From positions 1 through 64,000 of the forward strand of contig CBFHVV010000006.1 in assembly GCA_965658965.1 (NCBI GenBank): 64,000 nucleotides of DNA. Reading direction: 5' to 3'. Source of the DNA: Croceimicrobium sp965658965. GTDB lineage: Bacteria > Bacteroidota > Bacteroidia > Flavobacteriales > Schleiferiaceae. Made by a program: the position numbers and the translations under genes. Each line of letters begins with the position of its first letter. The stretch's first letter is position 1. Under the pieces are notes generated by a model that saw nothing but the letters and a program-made list of their open reading frames with translations, searched no databases and had not been told where the DNA came from. Positions 33,083-43,500 of the stretch are shown here, piece after piece.

Positions 33083-34588
33083 ATGTCTCAAGTTGTTGGA
33101 AAAATTGCTCAGATTATTGGACCGGTAGTGGATGTACACTTCGATACCACAAACAATGAGCTTCCTAAAATTTATGATGCCCTAGAAGTAGTTCGTCCTG
33201 ACGGAACTCGTGTAGTATTGGAAACACAACAGCACGTAGGTGATGATACCGTACGTGCCGTGTCCATGGATTCTACCGATGGTTTACAGCGTGGTCAAGA
33301 GGTAACTGCCACTGGTAGTCCTATAAAAATGCCTACAGGCGAAGGAATTCGTGGTAGACTATTTAACGTGATTGGCGAGTCTATTGATGGTATGGCTAAC
33401 CTACCAACAGAAGGTGGTTCTCCAATTCACCGTGAAGCTCCTAAATTTGAGGATCTTTCTACTGCAACTGAGATTTTATATACCGGTATTAAAGTAATTG
33501 ATCTTATTGAGCCTTATGCAAAAGGTGGTAAGATTGGTTTATTTGGTGGTGCGGGTGTAGGTAAAACTGTACTTATCCAAGAGTTGATTAATAACATTGC
33601 CAAAGGACACGGTGGTTTATCTGTATTTGCTGGTGTAGGTGAGCGTACTCGTGAGGGTAACGATTTGCTACGTGAGATGTTAGAGTCTGGTATTATTAAA
33701 TACGGAGACGACTTTATGCACTCTATGGAAGAAGGCGGTTGGGACCTTTCTAAAGTTGATCAAGAAGGCATGAAAGAGTCAAAAGCTTCTTTCGTTTTCG
33801 GTCAAATGAACGAGCCTCCCGGTGCACGTGCACGTGTAGCCCTTTCAGGATTAACCCTGGCAGAGTACTACCGTGATGGTGATGGTGAAGGTGCCGGTCG
33901 TGATATTCTTTTCTTCGTAGATAATATTTTCCGCTTTACTCAAGCAGGTTCGGAGGTGTCGGCTCTTTTAGGTCGTATGCCATCTGCGGTAGGATACCAG
34001 CCAACTCTTGCTACAGAGATGGGTGCGATGCAAGAGCGTATTACCTCGACCAAAAACGGATCGATTACTTCGGTACAAGCAGTATATGTTCCTGCGGATG
34101 ACCTTACGGATCCAGCGCCAGCAACAACTTTTGCTCACTTAGATGCAACTACAGTACTTAGTCGTAAACTGGCTTCATTAGGTATTTACCCAGCGGTAGA
34201 TCCACTAGATTCTACTTCTAGAATTCTAGCACCAGAAATTATTGGTGATGAGCACTACGATTGCGCACAGAAAGTAAAAGTAATTTTACAGCGTTATAAA
34301 GAGCTTCAAGATATTATCGCCATTTTAGGTATGGACGAATTATCAGAAGAAGATAAATTAGTAGTTTCTCGCGCTCGTCGTGTACAACGTTTCTTATCTC
34401 AACCTTTCCACGTAGCGGAGCAGTTTACTGGTATCCCTGGTGTGTTTGTTGGAATTGAAGATACAATCAAAGGTTTCAATATGATTATGGACGGTGAAAT
34501 GGATCAATATCCTGAAGCGGCCTTTAACCTAAAAGGAACAATTGAGGAAGTACGCGAAGCTGGTGAGAAAATGCTTGCTGAAGCTTAA
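33083..34588 (+). CDS. atpD: ATP synthase F1 beta subunit
   Basis: 501 residues, somewhat longer than the E. coli protein (460), as in other Bacteroidota. The catalytic P-loop GGAGVGKT, GERTREGNDL, the catalytic ALSGLTLAEYYRD, DNIFRFTQAGSEVSALLGR and the beta DELSEED (DELSEEDKL) loop are all present. With atpC it forms a two-gene unit separate from the other F1Fo genes, a usual arrangement in this phylum. Codon use (many CGT arginines) fits high expression. Confidence 0.98.
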   Translation: MSQVVGKIAQIIGPVVDVHFDTTNNELPKIYDALEVVRPDGTRVVLETQQHVGDDTVRAVSMDSTDGLQRGQEVTATGSPIKMPTGEGIRGRLFNVIGESIDGMANLPTEGGSPIHREAPKFEDLSTATEILYTGIKVIDLIEPYAKGGKIGLFGGAGVGKTVLIQELINNIAKGHGGLSVFAGVGERTREGNDLLREMLESGIIKYGDDFMHSMEEGGWDLSKVDQEGMKESKASFVFGQMNEPPGARARVALSGLTLAEYYRDGDGEGAGRDILFFVDNIFRFTQAGSEVSALLGRMPSAVGYQPTLATEMGAMQERITSTKNGSITSVQAVYVPADDLTDPAPATTFAHLDATTVLSRKLASLGIYPAVDPLDSTSRILAPEIIGDEHYDCAQKVKVILQRYKELQDIIAILGMDELSEEDKLVVSRARRVQRFLSQPFHVAEQFTGIPGVFVGIEDTIKGFNMIMDGEMDQYPEAAFNLKGTIEEVREAGEKMLAEA

Positions 34589-34619
34589 GACTAATAATTA
34601 GCTGATTTAAAGAAAGAAG

Positions 34620-34910
34620 ATGGTACTAGAAATTATCACCCCCGAAGCCAAAATTTTTCACGGTGACGCCGATGCAGTTCAGTTGCCCGGAAAAGAAGGC
34701 CTCTTTCAAATCTTAAATGGTCACGCACCAGTTATTAGTACTTTAAAAGAAGGGGAAGTGAAGATTGATATTCCTACTTCTTCTAAAACTATTGAAGGAC
34801 TAAACGGTACTATTGTAGCGGATAAGTCTAACGATAAAGTATTGAGAATGAGTGTTAGTGGAGGAGTAGTGGAAGTGCAAAACAACCACGTTATTATTCT
34901 CGCAGACTAA
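34620..34910 (+). CDS. atpC: ATP synthase F1 epsilon subunit (short form)
   Basis: 96 residues against about 135 in E. coli. It begins VLEIITPEAKIFHGDADAVQ and has LPGKEGLFQILNGHAPVIS, the conserved beta-sandwich domain, and ends in VEVQNNHVIILAD; the C-terminal helical hairpin that inhibits ATP hydrolysis is missing. This short form is common in Bacteroidota, so it is not a truncation. It follows atpD by 31 bp and precedes a strong terminator. Confidence 0.95.
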   Translation: MVLEIITPEAKIFHGDADAVQLPGKEGLFQILNGHAPVISTLKEGEVKIDIPTSSKTIEGLNGTIVADKSNDKVLRMSVSGGVVEVQNNHVIILAD

Positions 34911-34931
34911 TATTTCCATAAATATTTTCTT

Positions 34932-34961
34932 AAAAACCGCATTTCGATGCGGTTTTTTTTT
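34932..34961 (+). terminator. Intrinsic terminator of atpDC
   Basis: AAAAACCGCAT and ATGCGGTTTTT pair perfectly around a TTCG tetraloop, followed by a run of T. Confidence 0.93.
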
Positions 34962-35431
34962 GCTCCAAACTGGCCTTAGCTTTTAATCAACGGTTAAAAT
35001 TTCACTTCGGAGTTTGAAAACACTTTGACCTTTCTCATTCCTTAGCTAAAAACCTTAGTTACTTTTTTAAGAGAATATTTTGGTGGCTAAATTTGGCCAG
35101 GCTGCAATTCCTCAGTCAAAAAATATTTAAATAAGGCAAGTTCGGTGGGCGAGCTCCTTTGGTCGCAACCCAACTCACTAAGCCTCATATTTCTATTTTT
35201 AGCCTTCCTAATTGAATCGCAAAGCAAGTAGTTGAAAAACTCCCTGAAAATTAAATTTCCTCCCAAGTTTAGCTGAGGATCTTAAGTGTAGTTGGCGCTA
35301 GCCCTCATCGCATTGGTCGCGATCTGTAAAAATTGTAGCGATTCTGAATAAACCCAGGACGGCTTCGTCAACGGTGGTAAAAAGATACGAGATTATTATC
35401 TGTCCACCGAAAATCCGCTACCGAAGCGGGA
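34962..35431. other. Gene-free stretch of about 470 bp
   Basis: No credible coding region, RNA gene or repeat seen apart from the hairpin at its right end (35411-35433). The text is low in structure and may be decayed sequence. Confidence 0.5.
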
Positions 35432-35433
35432 TT
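35411..35433 (-). terminator. Hairpin at the end of the lipoprotein gene
   Basis: On the minus strand AATCCCGCT-TCGGT-AGCGGATT followed by TTC; the hairpin overlaps the stop codon of the gene at 35432. A plausible terminator with a weak T run. Confidence 0.5.
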
Positions 35434-36091
35434 AAAGCCGACTTGCGTTTATTTTTTGTTGGCGCACGTTATTTCTTTCTTTCTCTTCTGTTACAGTGTC
35501 TCTTGAAATGTCATTTTTGATTTCAAATACTTTTATATGATCCAAACAGAAGTCTGGGTCATTAAAATTTTCTGCGGTCGTTCCTTGACAATAAGTGTTG
35601 AAACCGCCAATTTCTAGATGTCCGTCATCATCTATATCCCCAAAAAATTCTTTGGTCAGAGGCTCCGTTTGTCCAATGATTTCAATCTCTTGTCCAACGT
35701 GTTTCAACAGATAATAGTAGTTTGGTTCGGGTCTGTTGTTTGCCGTTATCAAGTAGTAAGTGGACGAACCTGTCTCAAAAACGTGGTCTGGACTGAGTTC
35801 AAAGTTTTGTCCTTCAAGTTCTAAAACCTTTGAGTCAATTGTTATTTGGGTGCTGTCGATTAATTGTACTTCTAAGCGTTGATAGAGTCCAAGGTCATAA
35901 GGATCTGTCAAATTAGAAAATACGAATTTCAAGTCACCGATTAAATACTCAACCGATGGAGGGGTTTGCTCCGGATGTGGTTCAACTTTATTAATTGCAT
36001 TGTCAGCTTTGTCCAAAGTTTTTTTGTCAGGCTGCTGTTGATTGCAACCGATGAAAGTTAGCAGAATTACTATTTGTAGAAGTATCTTCAT
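35432..36091 (-). CDS. Predicted lipoprotein, function unknown
   Basis: 219 residues from ATG 36091, which gives a proper lipoprotein signal (MKILLQIVILLTFIGC, Cys16); a start 42 bp upstream would bury it. The mature part has a Pro/Gln-rich linker, then a beta-rich domain with GDIDDDGHLEIGGF, an Asp-rich loop like those that bind calcium in VCBS/FG-GAP type repeats. Family not recognised. It is isolated between a gene-poor stretch and the Rieske-like gene; it may be a recent acquisition. Confidence 0.6.
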   Translation of the reverse strand: MKILLQIVILLTFIGCNQQQPDKKTLDKADNAINKVEPHPEQTPPSVEYLIGDLKFVFSNLTDPYDLGLYQRLEVQLIDSTQITIDSKVLELEGQNFELSPDHVFETGSSTYYLITANNRPEPNYYYLLKHVGQEIEIIGQTEPLTKEFFGDIDDDGHLEIGGFNTYCQGTTAENFNDPDFCLDHIKVFEIKNDISRDTVTEEKERNNVRQQKINASRL

Positions 36092-36195
36092 TTTAATGTG
36101 CGCCCAACTCGGTACTAACCTTAAGACCTTCATTTTGTCGCAGAATTATTTTGCAAACCCGTGTTGAAATTTTAGTTAACCGTAATTAAAGACTC

Positions 36196-36630
36196 TTAAT
36201 TACGGATGCGAATGACCACTCCGTCAAAAGTACAGCGGTATTCTACTAAGCTTGTAATAGCATCAGTAGAAGGCGAGCCATCAAATAATAGATACTGCTC
36301 TCCTCCGCAGGGACATTCTGCAAAAGTGCGATCATCGCTAATTTCTAAAACCGAACATTCTTCTCGATAATGCGTAGGACAGGCACGGTCGAAAGCACCA
36401 AAATCGTTTTGGGTATTATTGTTAAAGCGACGGTAAACCAATAAACCACGATAACCTCCGCTGTGTGTAATGGCGCCACCAATATTTAAAAGCTCAAGGC
36501 TAGATGGGTTATCTATGTAGATGTATTCATCAAATGAAACAATGGGGAAGTCTCGGTTATTATTTTCTTTGCAAGCTGAGGCAACCAAAAATAAAGCTAG
36601 AGTCCATAAGAATAACAAGTGCCTTTTCAT
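36196..36630 (-). CDS. Rieske-fold lipoprotein with an incomplete cluster-binding motif
   Basis: 144 residues; lipobox ASAC (Cys20). The second half is Rieske-like: FDRACPTHYREEC (about 80-92) and AECPCGGEQYLLFDGSPSTD (about 104-123). In true Rieske proteins the two loops are C-x-H and C-x-x-H; here the second loop is CPCGGEQY with no histidine, and the first is CPTH with an extra residue. A 2Fe-2S cluster with standard ligands looks impossible; cysteine ligation or a disulphide-stabilised fold is more likely. Comparable degenerate proteins occur in other Bacteroidota. Confidence 0.7.
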   Translation of the reverse strand: MKRHLLFLWTLALFLVASACKENNNRDFPIVSFDEYIYIDNPSSLELLNIGGAITHSGGYRGLLVYRRFNNNTQNDFGAFDRACPTHYREECSVLEISDDRTFAECPCGGEQYLLFDGSPSTDAITSLVEYRCTFDGVVIRIRN

Positions 36631-36778
36631 AGTGCAAATTTGCTCATATTAGGAATAAAACTGCCGATTTCGGCAAAAATTGTTACTAGAAACAAGCAAA
36701 TCTTAAATTTATGTTAACACTTAGAGGTTCATTATCAATAATTTATTAATAAACCCAAGATTTCTAGGAAATTAGGCA

Positions 36779-36810
36779 TTGCTGCCTAGGCCTATTTTAT
36801 GTTATATTTA
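36779..36810 (+). promoter_or_regulatory. Promoter of the receptor/giant protein/PorV operon
   Basis: TTG at 36779-36781, a 21-bp spacer, then TATATTTA at 36803-36810, one base off TAnnTTTG. Transcription would start near 36817, about 40 nt before the ATG at 36857, which also argues against the longer reading frame beginning at 36779. Confidence 0.6.
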
Positions 36811-36856
36811 CGGCCTTTTAAAATTCAGGAGAGATCTTAATAACCGAATAATTAGT

Positions 36857-39800
36857 ATGGGAAAGAAACTACTCTTACTGCTTTTCACCACTTTAGCTTC
36901 AGTTGCTTTTGCGCAACAGCGCCCCGGATCGCTCCGTGGGACTGTAACCGACAAGGGAACAGGTGAAACAGTACCTTTTGCAAATGTTGTCATCAAAGAC
37001 GCCTCAGGAACAGTTTTGACGGGAGGAACTACCGATTTTGACGGGAAGTACAATATCAACCCGGTTAGTCCAGGAACCTACCTAGTGGAGGCTTCTTTTA
37101 CTGGTTTAGCCACTGTAAAGGTGGAAGGCGTTGTTATCTCGCCAAGTTCTATCACCATTCAAAATTTTGATATGCGTGAAGAAAGTGCCATGCTGGGTGA
37201 AGTCGTAATTAAATACGAAGCTCCTTTAATTGACGCGACCAAAACGAGCAAGATAACCACCCAAGAGGACATTCAGAATATGGCCGTGCGTGATATTACT
37301 TCTGTTGCTGGACAAGCGGCTGGTGTAACTCAAGATGCGAACGGTAATACGAACATTCGTGGTGCTCGTGGTGAAGGAACCGTTTACTTTATTGATGGGG
37401 TTAAAATGCGCGGTAGCGTAAACATTCCGCAAGCGGCCATCGCTCAAACCGAGGTAATTACTGGTGGTTTACCGGCACAGTACGGTGATGCCATTGGTGG
37501 TGTTATTAATACTACCACGCGCGGTCCTTCGGGCGAATGGTTTGGCAGTGCGGAGATTTTAACATCTATGCCTTTTAAATATTTAACGCGTGGAGACGGA
37601 AGCCCAATCCTTGACGGACAAAACTATAACTTAGCAGCCTTTACTATAGGTGGTCCTCTTTATAAAAATGATAAAGGTCAATCTATTGTAGGTTTCTTAT
37701 TTAGCTCTGAGTTCTTATATATAGAGGAGCCCAGACCAGTGCCGTCTAGTATTCCTTATATCAAACTAGATGAAGATGTTTTAGCATCTTTACAGCAAAC
37801 ACCAATTTTGGTTGATCCAAACGGAACTGCAATTAACTTGGCTTCTGAATTTGTTACTGAAGATGATTTAAGCAATATCTGGCAAAGACCTAATTCTTAC
37901 GCTAATGATGTTCGTTTAACTGGTAATGTTCAGATTAAAACTTCTCGCAATACCAATTTAACAGTAGGTGGCCGTTTAGTTTACTCTAATGATCGTGCCG
38001 CCAACTACGGTAGTCATGTTTTCAATTATGAAAACAATATGAATACTATTAATTCCGATTGGCAAGCCTATGTTCGCTTCCAGCAGACATTTGATAATGA
38101 TACTTCTGCCAACTCCCTTATTAAAAACGCGTATTACAACATCCAAGTAGATTATACTCGTGACTTTAATGAAACGAAGGACGTTAACCACGGTAAGAAT
38201 TTCTTTAACTACGGATATACTGGTAAATACGATGTGGCCACTCGCCCAGCATACGTGCCAGGGACTGATACCACTTTAGGCTTAGATGGCCTACTTTATG
38301 TTGGTGATTTCGATTTAGGAGTTGACTATACTCCAGGTGGTGTTAATCCAAACCGTGATAATTACATTACTGAGTTTTTTAATATCGCAGCTTCTAATCC
38401 TGGTATCAATTCACGTACTATCGACGAGATTTTGGGATACGGATTACCAATTAATGGTTTTAACCCTCGTAGCGTTTACGGCTTGTGGACCAATACGGGT
38501 ACTCAATTAGGAGGATATAATGTTAGCCGTAACAGTCAGTTTAGAGTTACTGCCTCTACTAACTTTGATATTGGAGATCACTCTCTTATCGCTGGTTTTG
38601 AGTATGAGCAAAGAATTGACCGCGCCTATGGACTTGGTGCACAAGGACTTTGGACTAGAATGCGTTTATTACAAAACCAACCTAACTCTCAGTTAGACTT
38701 ATCAAATCCGCTTCCAGTTTATGATGGATTTGGAAACTTCCAAGACACCATTAATTATAACTATGCTTATAATGAGCAGGATGCTAGTCAATTCTCAGAA
38801 AGAATTAGAGCAGCTTTAGGTTTAGACCCACGTGGTGTCGATCAAATCAACATAGATAACTTAGATCCTTCTATGTTCTCTTTGGATATGTTCTCGGCTG
38901 ATGAGCTTATTAACCCGAACGGTGCCGCTAGCGTAAGCTATTATGGTTACGATTATACTGGAGAAGTTAGTTCGGAAAATTCTTCAATCGCCGACTTCTT
39001 CCAAGCGCGCGATGAGAATGGAAGATATTTACGTCCCGTAGCCGCATTCCAGCCTATATATATCGCTGGTTATGTTCAGGATCAATTCGCATTCCGCGAC
39101 CTTACTTTTAACGTAGGGGTTAGGGTCGATCGTTTTGACTTAAACCAGAGTGTATTAAAAGATCCTTATGTATTATACCCAGCTTACAATGTAGGTGACC
39201 TTTCAGGTTCTCCCCTTTCGGAAGATGCGGTTTCTAATATTCCTGCCGGTATTGGTCAAGACTACGCTGTATATGTAAGTAGTTTCGATTACGGAAGTGC
39301 AAGTATTGTAGGTTACCGTAATGGCGATCAGTTTTTCGATGCTTCTGGTAGCCCGATAACTGACCCAGGTATTCTTTCGGATGCAGCGGGTGGTGGTATC
39401 AAGCCATTCTTAGTAACTCCTCCTGGAGATGAAACTACTGTTGGTAGTGATATTCCTGCTGAGTCTTTTGTTGACTACGAGCCACAAACGGTTGTAATGC
39501 CGCGTATTGCCTTTAACTTCCCTATTACGGATGAGGCTATTTTTATCGCACACTACGATGTGTTAGCGCAGCGTCCTACTACTGGCTTTTCACGCTTAGA
39601 TCCATTCGACTACTTGAATCTTACCAACTTGAGAAATGGAGGGATTTTGAATAACCCTAACTTATTACCTCAAAAAACAACGGAATACGAATTAGCATTT
39701 AAGCAAGCTCTTACTAAAAAGTCGGCTCTTAAAATCGCTGCCTTCTACCGTGAGTTACGCGACTTATTACAAGCGGTGAATTACCCAGAAGCTTATCCTA

Positions 39801-40540
39801 TTACTTATATAGCTTACGGTAACCGTGACTTTGGAACTGTAAAAGGCTTCCAGTTAGAATATGAAATGCGTCGTACCAACAATATCAAAATTGATGCGAA
39901 CTATACCTTACAGTTTGCTAATGGTACTGGTTCCAGTGCTACTACTGGTGCCAACTTGGCTAGAGCAGGTGCCGCTTCATTAAGAACGTTATTGCCATTT
40001 GACTACGATAACCGTCACCAGATTTTGGTACGTCTTGACTGGAGATATGGTAGAGGTAATCAGTACAATGGCCCAAAAATTAACGGCAAAAAAATTCTTG
40101 AAAACTTTGGTATAAACGTTACCACAAGTGCTTTGTCTGGTCGCCCTTATACACGTCGTGATCGTGCTTACGCTGTTACAGCGGCTGCATCTTCTAGTGC
40201 GCAAACTGAAGGACAGATAAACGGTGCTCGCTTACCATGGCAAGTAACCTTCGATGTACGAATGAACAAAAGCTTTATGTTAGATGCGCGCGGTCGTAAG
40301 ACTATCGATGTCTACATTCAGGTTTTAAATGCTCTGAACACCATGAACGTTGTAAACGTTTATCCTTTTACTGGCAGTCCTGATGATGACGGTTTCTTAG
40401 CCTCTCAAGCTGGACAAGCCCAGACTCAAGGTCAAATAAGCGAACAAGCTTTTATTGACTTGTATAACCGTAGAATGGTTAGTCCATTTAATGTATCTCT
40501 GCCTCGTCGCTTCCGTTTGGGAGTTGCGTATAATTTTTAA
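36857..40540 (+). CDS. Oar-like TonB-dependent receptor with carboxypeptidase-regulatory domain
   Basis: 1227 residues from ATG 36857. Signal peptide MGKKLLLLLFTTLASVAFAQ, then a carboxypeptidase-regulatory-like domain (about 25-105: LRGTVTDKGTGETVPFANVV ... DGKYNINPVSPGTYLVEASF), a plug (about 125-230, with NTNIRGARGEGTVYFIDGVK and GGVINTTTRGPSG) and a very large barrel ending RRFRLGVAYNF. It is of the Oar/TonB type that often works with surface export or surface protein assembly rather than sugar uptake. Two further genes follow after 18 and about 24-34 bp. Arg codons are mostly CGT, suggesting high expression. Confidence 0.85.
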   Translation: MGKKLLLLLFTTLASVAFAQQRPGSLRGTVTDKGTGETVPFANVVIKDASGTVLTGGTTDFDGKYNINPVSPGTYLVEASFTGLATVKVEGVVISPSSITIQNFDMREESAMLGEVVIKYEAPLIDATKTSKITTQEDIQNMAVRDITSVAGQAAGVTQDANGNTNIRGARGEGTVYFIDGVKMRGSVNIPQAAIAQTEVITGGLPAQYGDAIGGVINTTTRGPSGEWFGSAEILTSMPFKYLTRGDGSPILDGQNYNLAAFTIGGPLYKNDKGQSIVGFLFSSEFLYIEEPRPVPSSIPYIKLDEDVLASLQQTPILVDPNGTAINLASEFVTEDDLSNIWQRPNSYANDVRLTGNVQIKTSRNTNLTVGGRLVYSNDRAANYGSHVFNYENNMNTINSDWQAYVRFQQTFDNDTSANSLIKNAYYNIQVDYTRDFNETKDVNHGKNFFNYGYTGKYDVATRPAYVPGTDTTLGLDGLLYVGDFDLGVDYTPGGVNPNRDNYITEFFNIAASNPGINSRTIDEILGYGLPINGFNPRSVYGLWTNTGTQLGGYNVSRNSQFRVTASTNFDIGDHSLIAGFEYEQRIDRAYGLGAQGLWTRMRLLQNQPNSQLDLSNPLPVYDGFGNFQDTINYNYAYNEQDASQFSERIRAALGLDPRGVDQINIDNLDPSMFSLDMFSADELINPNGAASVSYYGYDYTGEVSSENSSIADFFQARDENGRYLRPVAAFQPIYIAGYVQDQFAFRDLTFNVGVRVDRFDLNQSVLKDPYVLYPAYNVGDLSGSPLSEDAVSNIPAGIGQDYAVYVSSFDYGSASIVGYRNGDQFFDASGSPITDPGILSDAAGGGIKPFLVTPPGDETTVGSDIPAESFVDYEPQTVVMPRIAFNFPITDEAIFIAHYDVLAQRPTTGFSRLDPFDYLNLTNLRNGGILNNPNLLPQKTTEYELAFKQALTKKSALKIAAFYRELRDLLQAVNYPEAYPITYIAYGNRDFGTVKGFQLEYEMRRTNNIKIDANYTLQFANGTGSSATTGANLARAGAASLRTLLPFDYDNRHQILVRLDWRYGRGNQYNGPKINGKKILENFGINVTTSALSGRPYTRRDRAYAVTAAASSSAQTEGQINGARLPWQVTFDVRMNKSFMLDARGRKTIDVYIQVLNALNTMNVVNVYPFTGSPDDDGFLASQAGQAQTQGQISEQAFIDLYNRRMVSPFNVSLPRRFRLGVAYNF

Positions 40541-40558
40541 ATTTAAAGAAGTAACTGC

Positions 40559-43500
40559 ATGAAATTCAGAAACTTTTTAGCATACTCTTTAGTATTAAGC
40601 CTAGGCTTTGGAGGCCTAAGCGCTAAAGAAAAGCCGCATGGCAATAACAACAAAAAGTCGGCTCTAGAGGCATTGGCGGAAGGTTGTGCCCCGGCAACAG
40701 CACAAACTGACTTAAATATTAACAACGTAAGAGCGCGTATCCTTGGTGGTGGCGACATGTGGTGGGATTTAAATGATGCCCAGTATGAAGTGCCAAAAGG
40801 AAGTAATAAGCACTCTATGTTTGCTGGTGCCCTTTGGTTGGGTGGTTACGATGATGCCGATCAATTAAAGCTTGCTGCAATGACCTATCGTCAAAGCGGT
40901 GTGGATTATTGGCCTGGACCTCTTGATGATGATGCTTCAATTACAGAAGAAACTTGTCAAGAGTATGACCAGCAATGGACGGTTTATCGTTCGGAGGTGG
41001 AAACTCATAAAGCGTGGATCGACTGTAAAGAAGACCCAACTTGTGATACTGAAGCACGCTTCCCAGGATATGCTGGTAATATTCCAGAAAGCATTATCGA
41101 ATGGCCAGGAAATGGCATCAACGGAAGTTTACCCTATAAATTAGCCCCTTTTGGTGAATCTGATACTAACGGTATCCCTGGCTTTTACGAGTATGAGTGG
41201 GATTACCCAGGTTACGACTTTACCCGTGAGGCTGATTGTCAAGATAAGGAAGTAGACTTACTTTATGGTGATCAAACTATCTGGTGGGTATATAATGATA
41301 AAGGAAATATACATACTGAAACTAATGCCGCTTCTTTAGGTTTTGAAATTCGTGCACAAGCATTTGCCTTTACTGCAAATGATGAGGTAAACAACATGAC
41401 TTTCAATAACTATCGTATCATCAACCGTTCTACTTTCCGTTTAAGAGATACTTATTTTGGTACTTGGTTTGACGCGGATTTAGGAAACCCTTTTGATGAT
41501 ATTATCGGTTCTGATATCGCTCGTGGTTTAGGTTATGTTTACAATGGTGATACAGACGACGAAGGAGCCTTAGGCTATGGAGCAAATCCTCCAGCCGTAG
41601 GTTTTGACTTCTTCCAAGGTCCATTCGCAGATTATGGCGATGGTCTAGATAATGATCGTGATGGTTGTGTTGATGGGGTTCGTATTGACGGAATTTGTGT
41701 GGCTGAAGATGAGTCAATCGGTCTTAATGAGCGTATCATTATGTCGGGTTTCATGTATTACAACAACTCTAATAACTTTAATGGCCCTCCGGGAACAACC
41801 GATCCGAATACAGCTCAAGAGTTTTATAACTTATTGAATAGCCTTTGGAAAGATGGACGTTCTTTAGTGGTAGAGAGTCCAGCAGGAAAAGGTAATCCCG
41901 GCAACGGTGATGGCTATAATAATAACGATCCTTCCTTGGAGGTAACAAAATTTGCCTACCCAGGAAATTCATTTGACACTACTGGTTTTACTGAACCTAC
42001 TTCGGACAGAGATTGGTTTGAATCTCCTAATAATCAGGCGGATAAGCGTGGACTTCACTGTGCTGGTCCTTTCTCACTTGCTCCTGGAGCGCTAAACTTT
42101 ATTACTACTGGTGCGGTGTGGGCTAGAAACTTTACTAGTCAAGACCTTTTTGCCTCTGTAAATGACGTGATTGTAGCAGACGATAAGGCTCAGCAATTAT
42201 TCGACAACTGTTTTCAAGTATTAGATGGACCTAATGCACCAGATGTAGAGATTGTTGAATTGGACCGTGAATTATTAATTAACTTCATAGATCCATTCGG
42301 TGAAGAGACTATCGGATATGTTCAAACTGATCCGAGAATTCCACCAGATCCAAACTGGACGGCAACACAGATTGACAGTGCAAGAAGAGCACTATATTTT
42401 GATTATGTTTTCGAAGGATTCCAGATTTTCCAAGTGGCTAATGCAGATGTAGGTGTTGATGAATTATACGATGTTTCACAATCTCGCTTAATCGCACAGT
42501 CTGACTTGAAAAATGGCATTGGTCAATTGGTGAATTATTTTGAATCACCAGACTTATTGGGTAATCCATTAACTCCGCAAGACATGACCATTGCTGCTAC
42601 CGATAACGGAATTAAGTTAAGCTACCGTGTTTTAGAAGATGCTTTCGCAGAAGGTGGTCGTGGTTTAGTTAATCATAAAGAATACTATTTCTATGTTTTG
42701 GCATATGCTCAAAACGACTATTTGACCTTTGTGCCAGGTATTAGTGGCGATAACGCTAATGGACAAAAAACTCCATATCTAGCGGGACGTAGAAATATTG
42801 GGGAAAACTCTAAACCTTATTTAGGAATACCAAGTAAGATAGAAAGCCGTAATAATGGTACTACTCTGAATAGTGAATGGGGTGATTTGATAGAAATTAC
42901 ACGCATCGCTGGTAAAGGAAATGGAACGAATTATTTACGTGTTAATACGGAAACCGAAGAAAGAATTATAAGTGAGGGTTCTTCTCAGGAAGTTACTTAC
43001 TTATCTGGCTTCGCTCCTGTTGAAATTAAGGTGGTAGATCCTTATGAAATTGGGGATGGCTCGTACCAATTGCGTTTTACAGATCTTAATAATACTCGCT
43101 CTTGGGAATTGATTGACTTGCAGAGAGATACTGTGATAGATGAAAGTGAGCAAGGGATAGACTATTCTGCTGAGCAGATAGTCGTTAGCAATATAACTGG
43201 TGATCCGCTTGGTTTTAGCATTACAATTAATGAGGCAATTGCTCCAGGTTTAGAGCGTGAAGGTTCGCTTAATAATGGTGTGATCGGTGGAACTATAATT
43301 TATGAGGATGCAACCAAGCCATGGCTATCAGGTTTAGCAGATTCGGATGCCAATAATCCTACAAACTGGATATTAGCGGGGTCTAACGACATCACAGACG
43401 ATGAGAATTTACCAGCTTACTATTATAATGATTACTCTGCTGGTGATAATAATGTAGATCCACAAGGAGAGTTCGAAACTATATTAGGTGGAACTTGGGG

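Noticed and set aside
36779..36856. Extended N-terminus of the Oar-like receptor beginning at TTG 36779
   Set aside because: It would include the promoter and hide the signal peptide that begins at ATG 36857.
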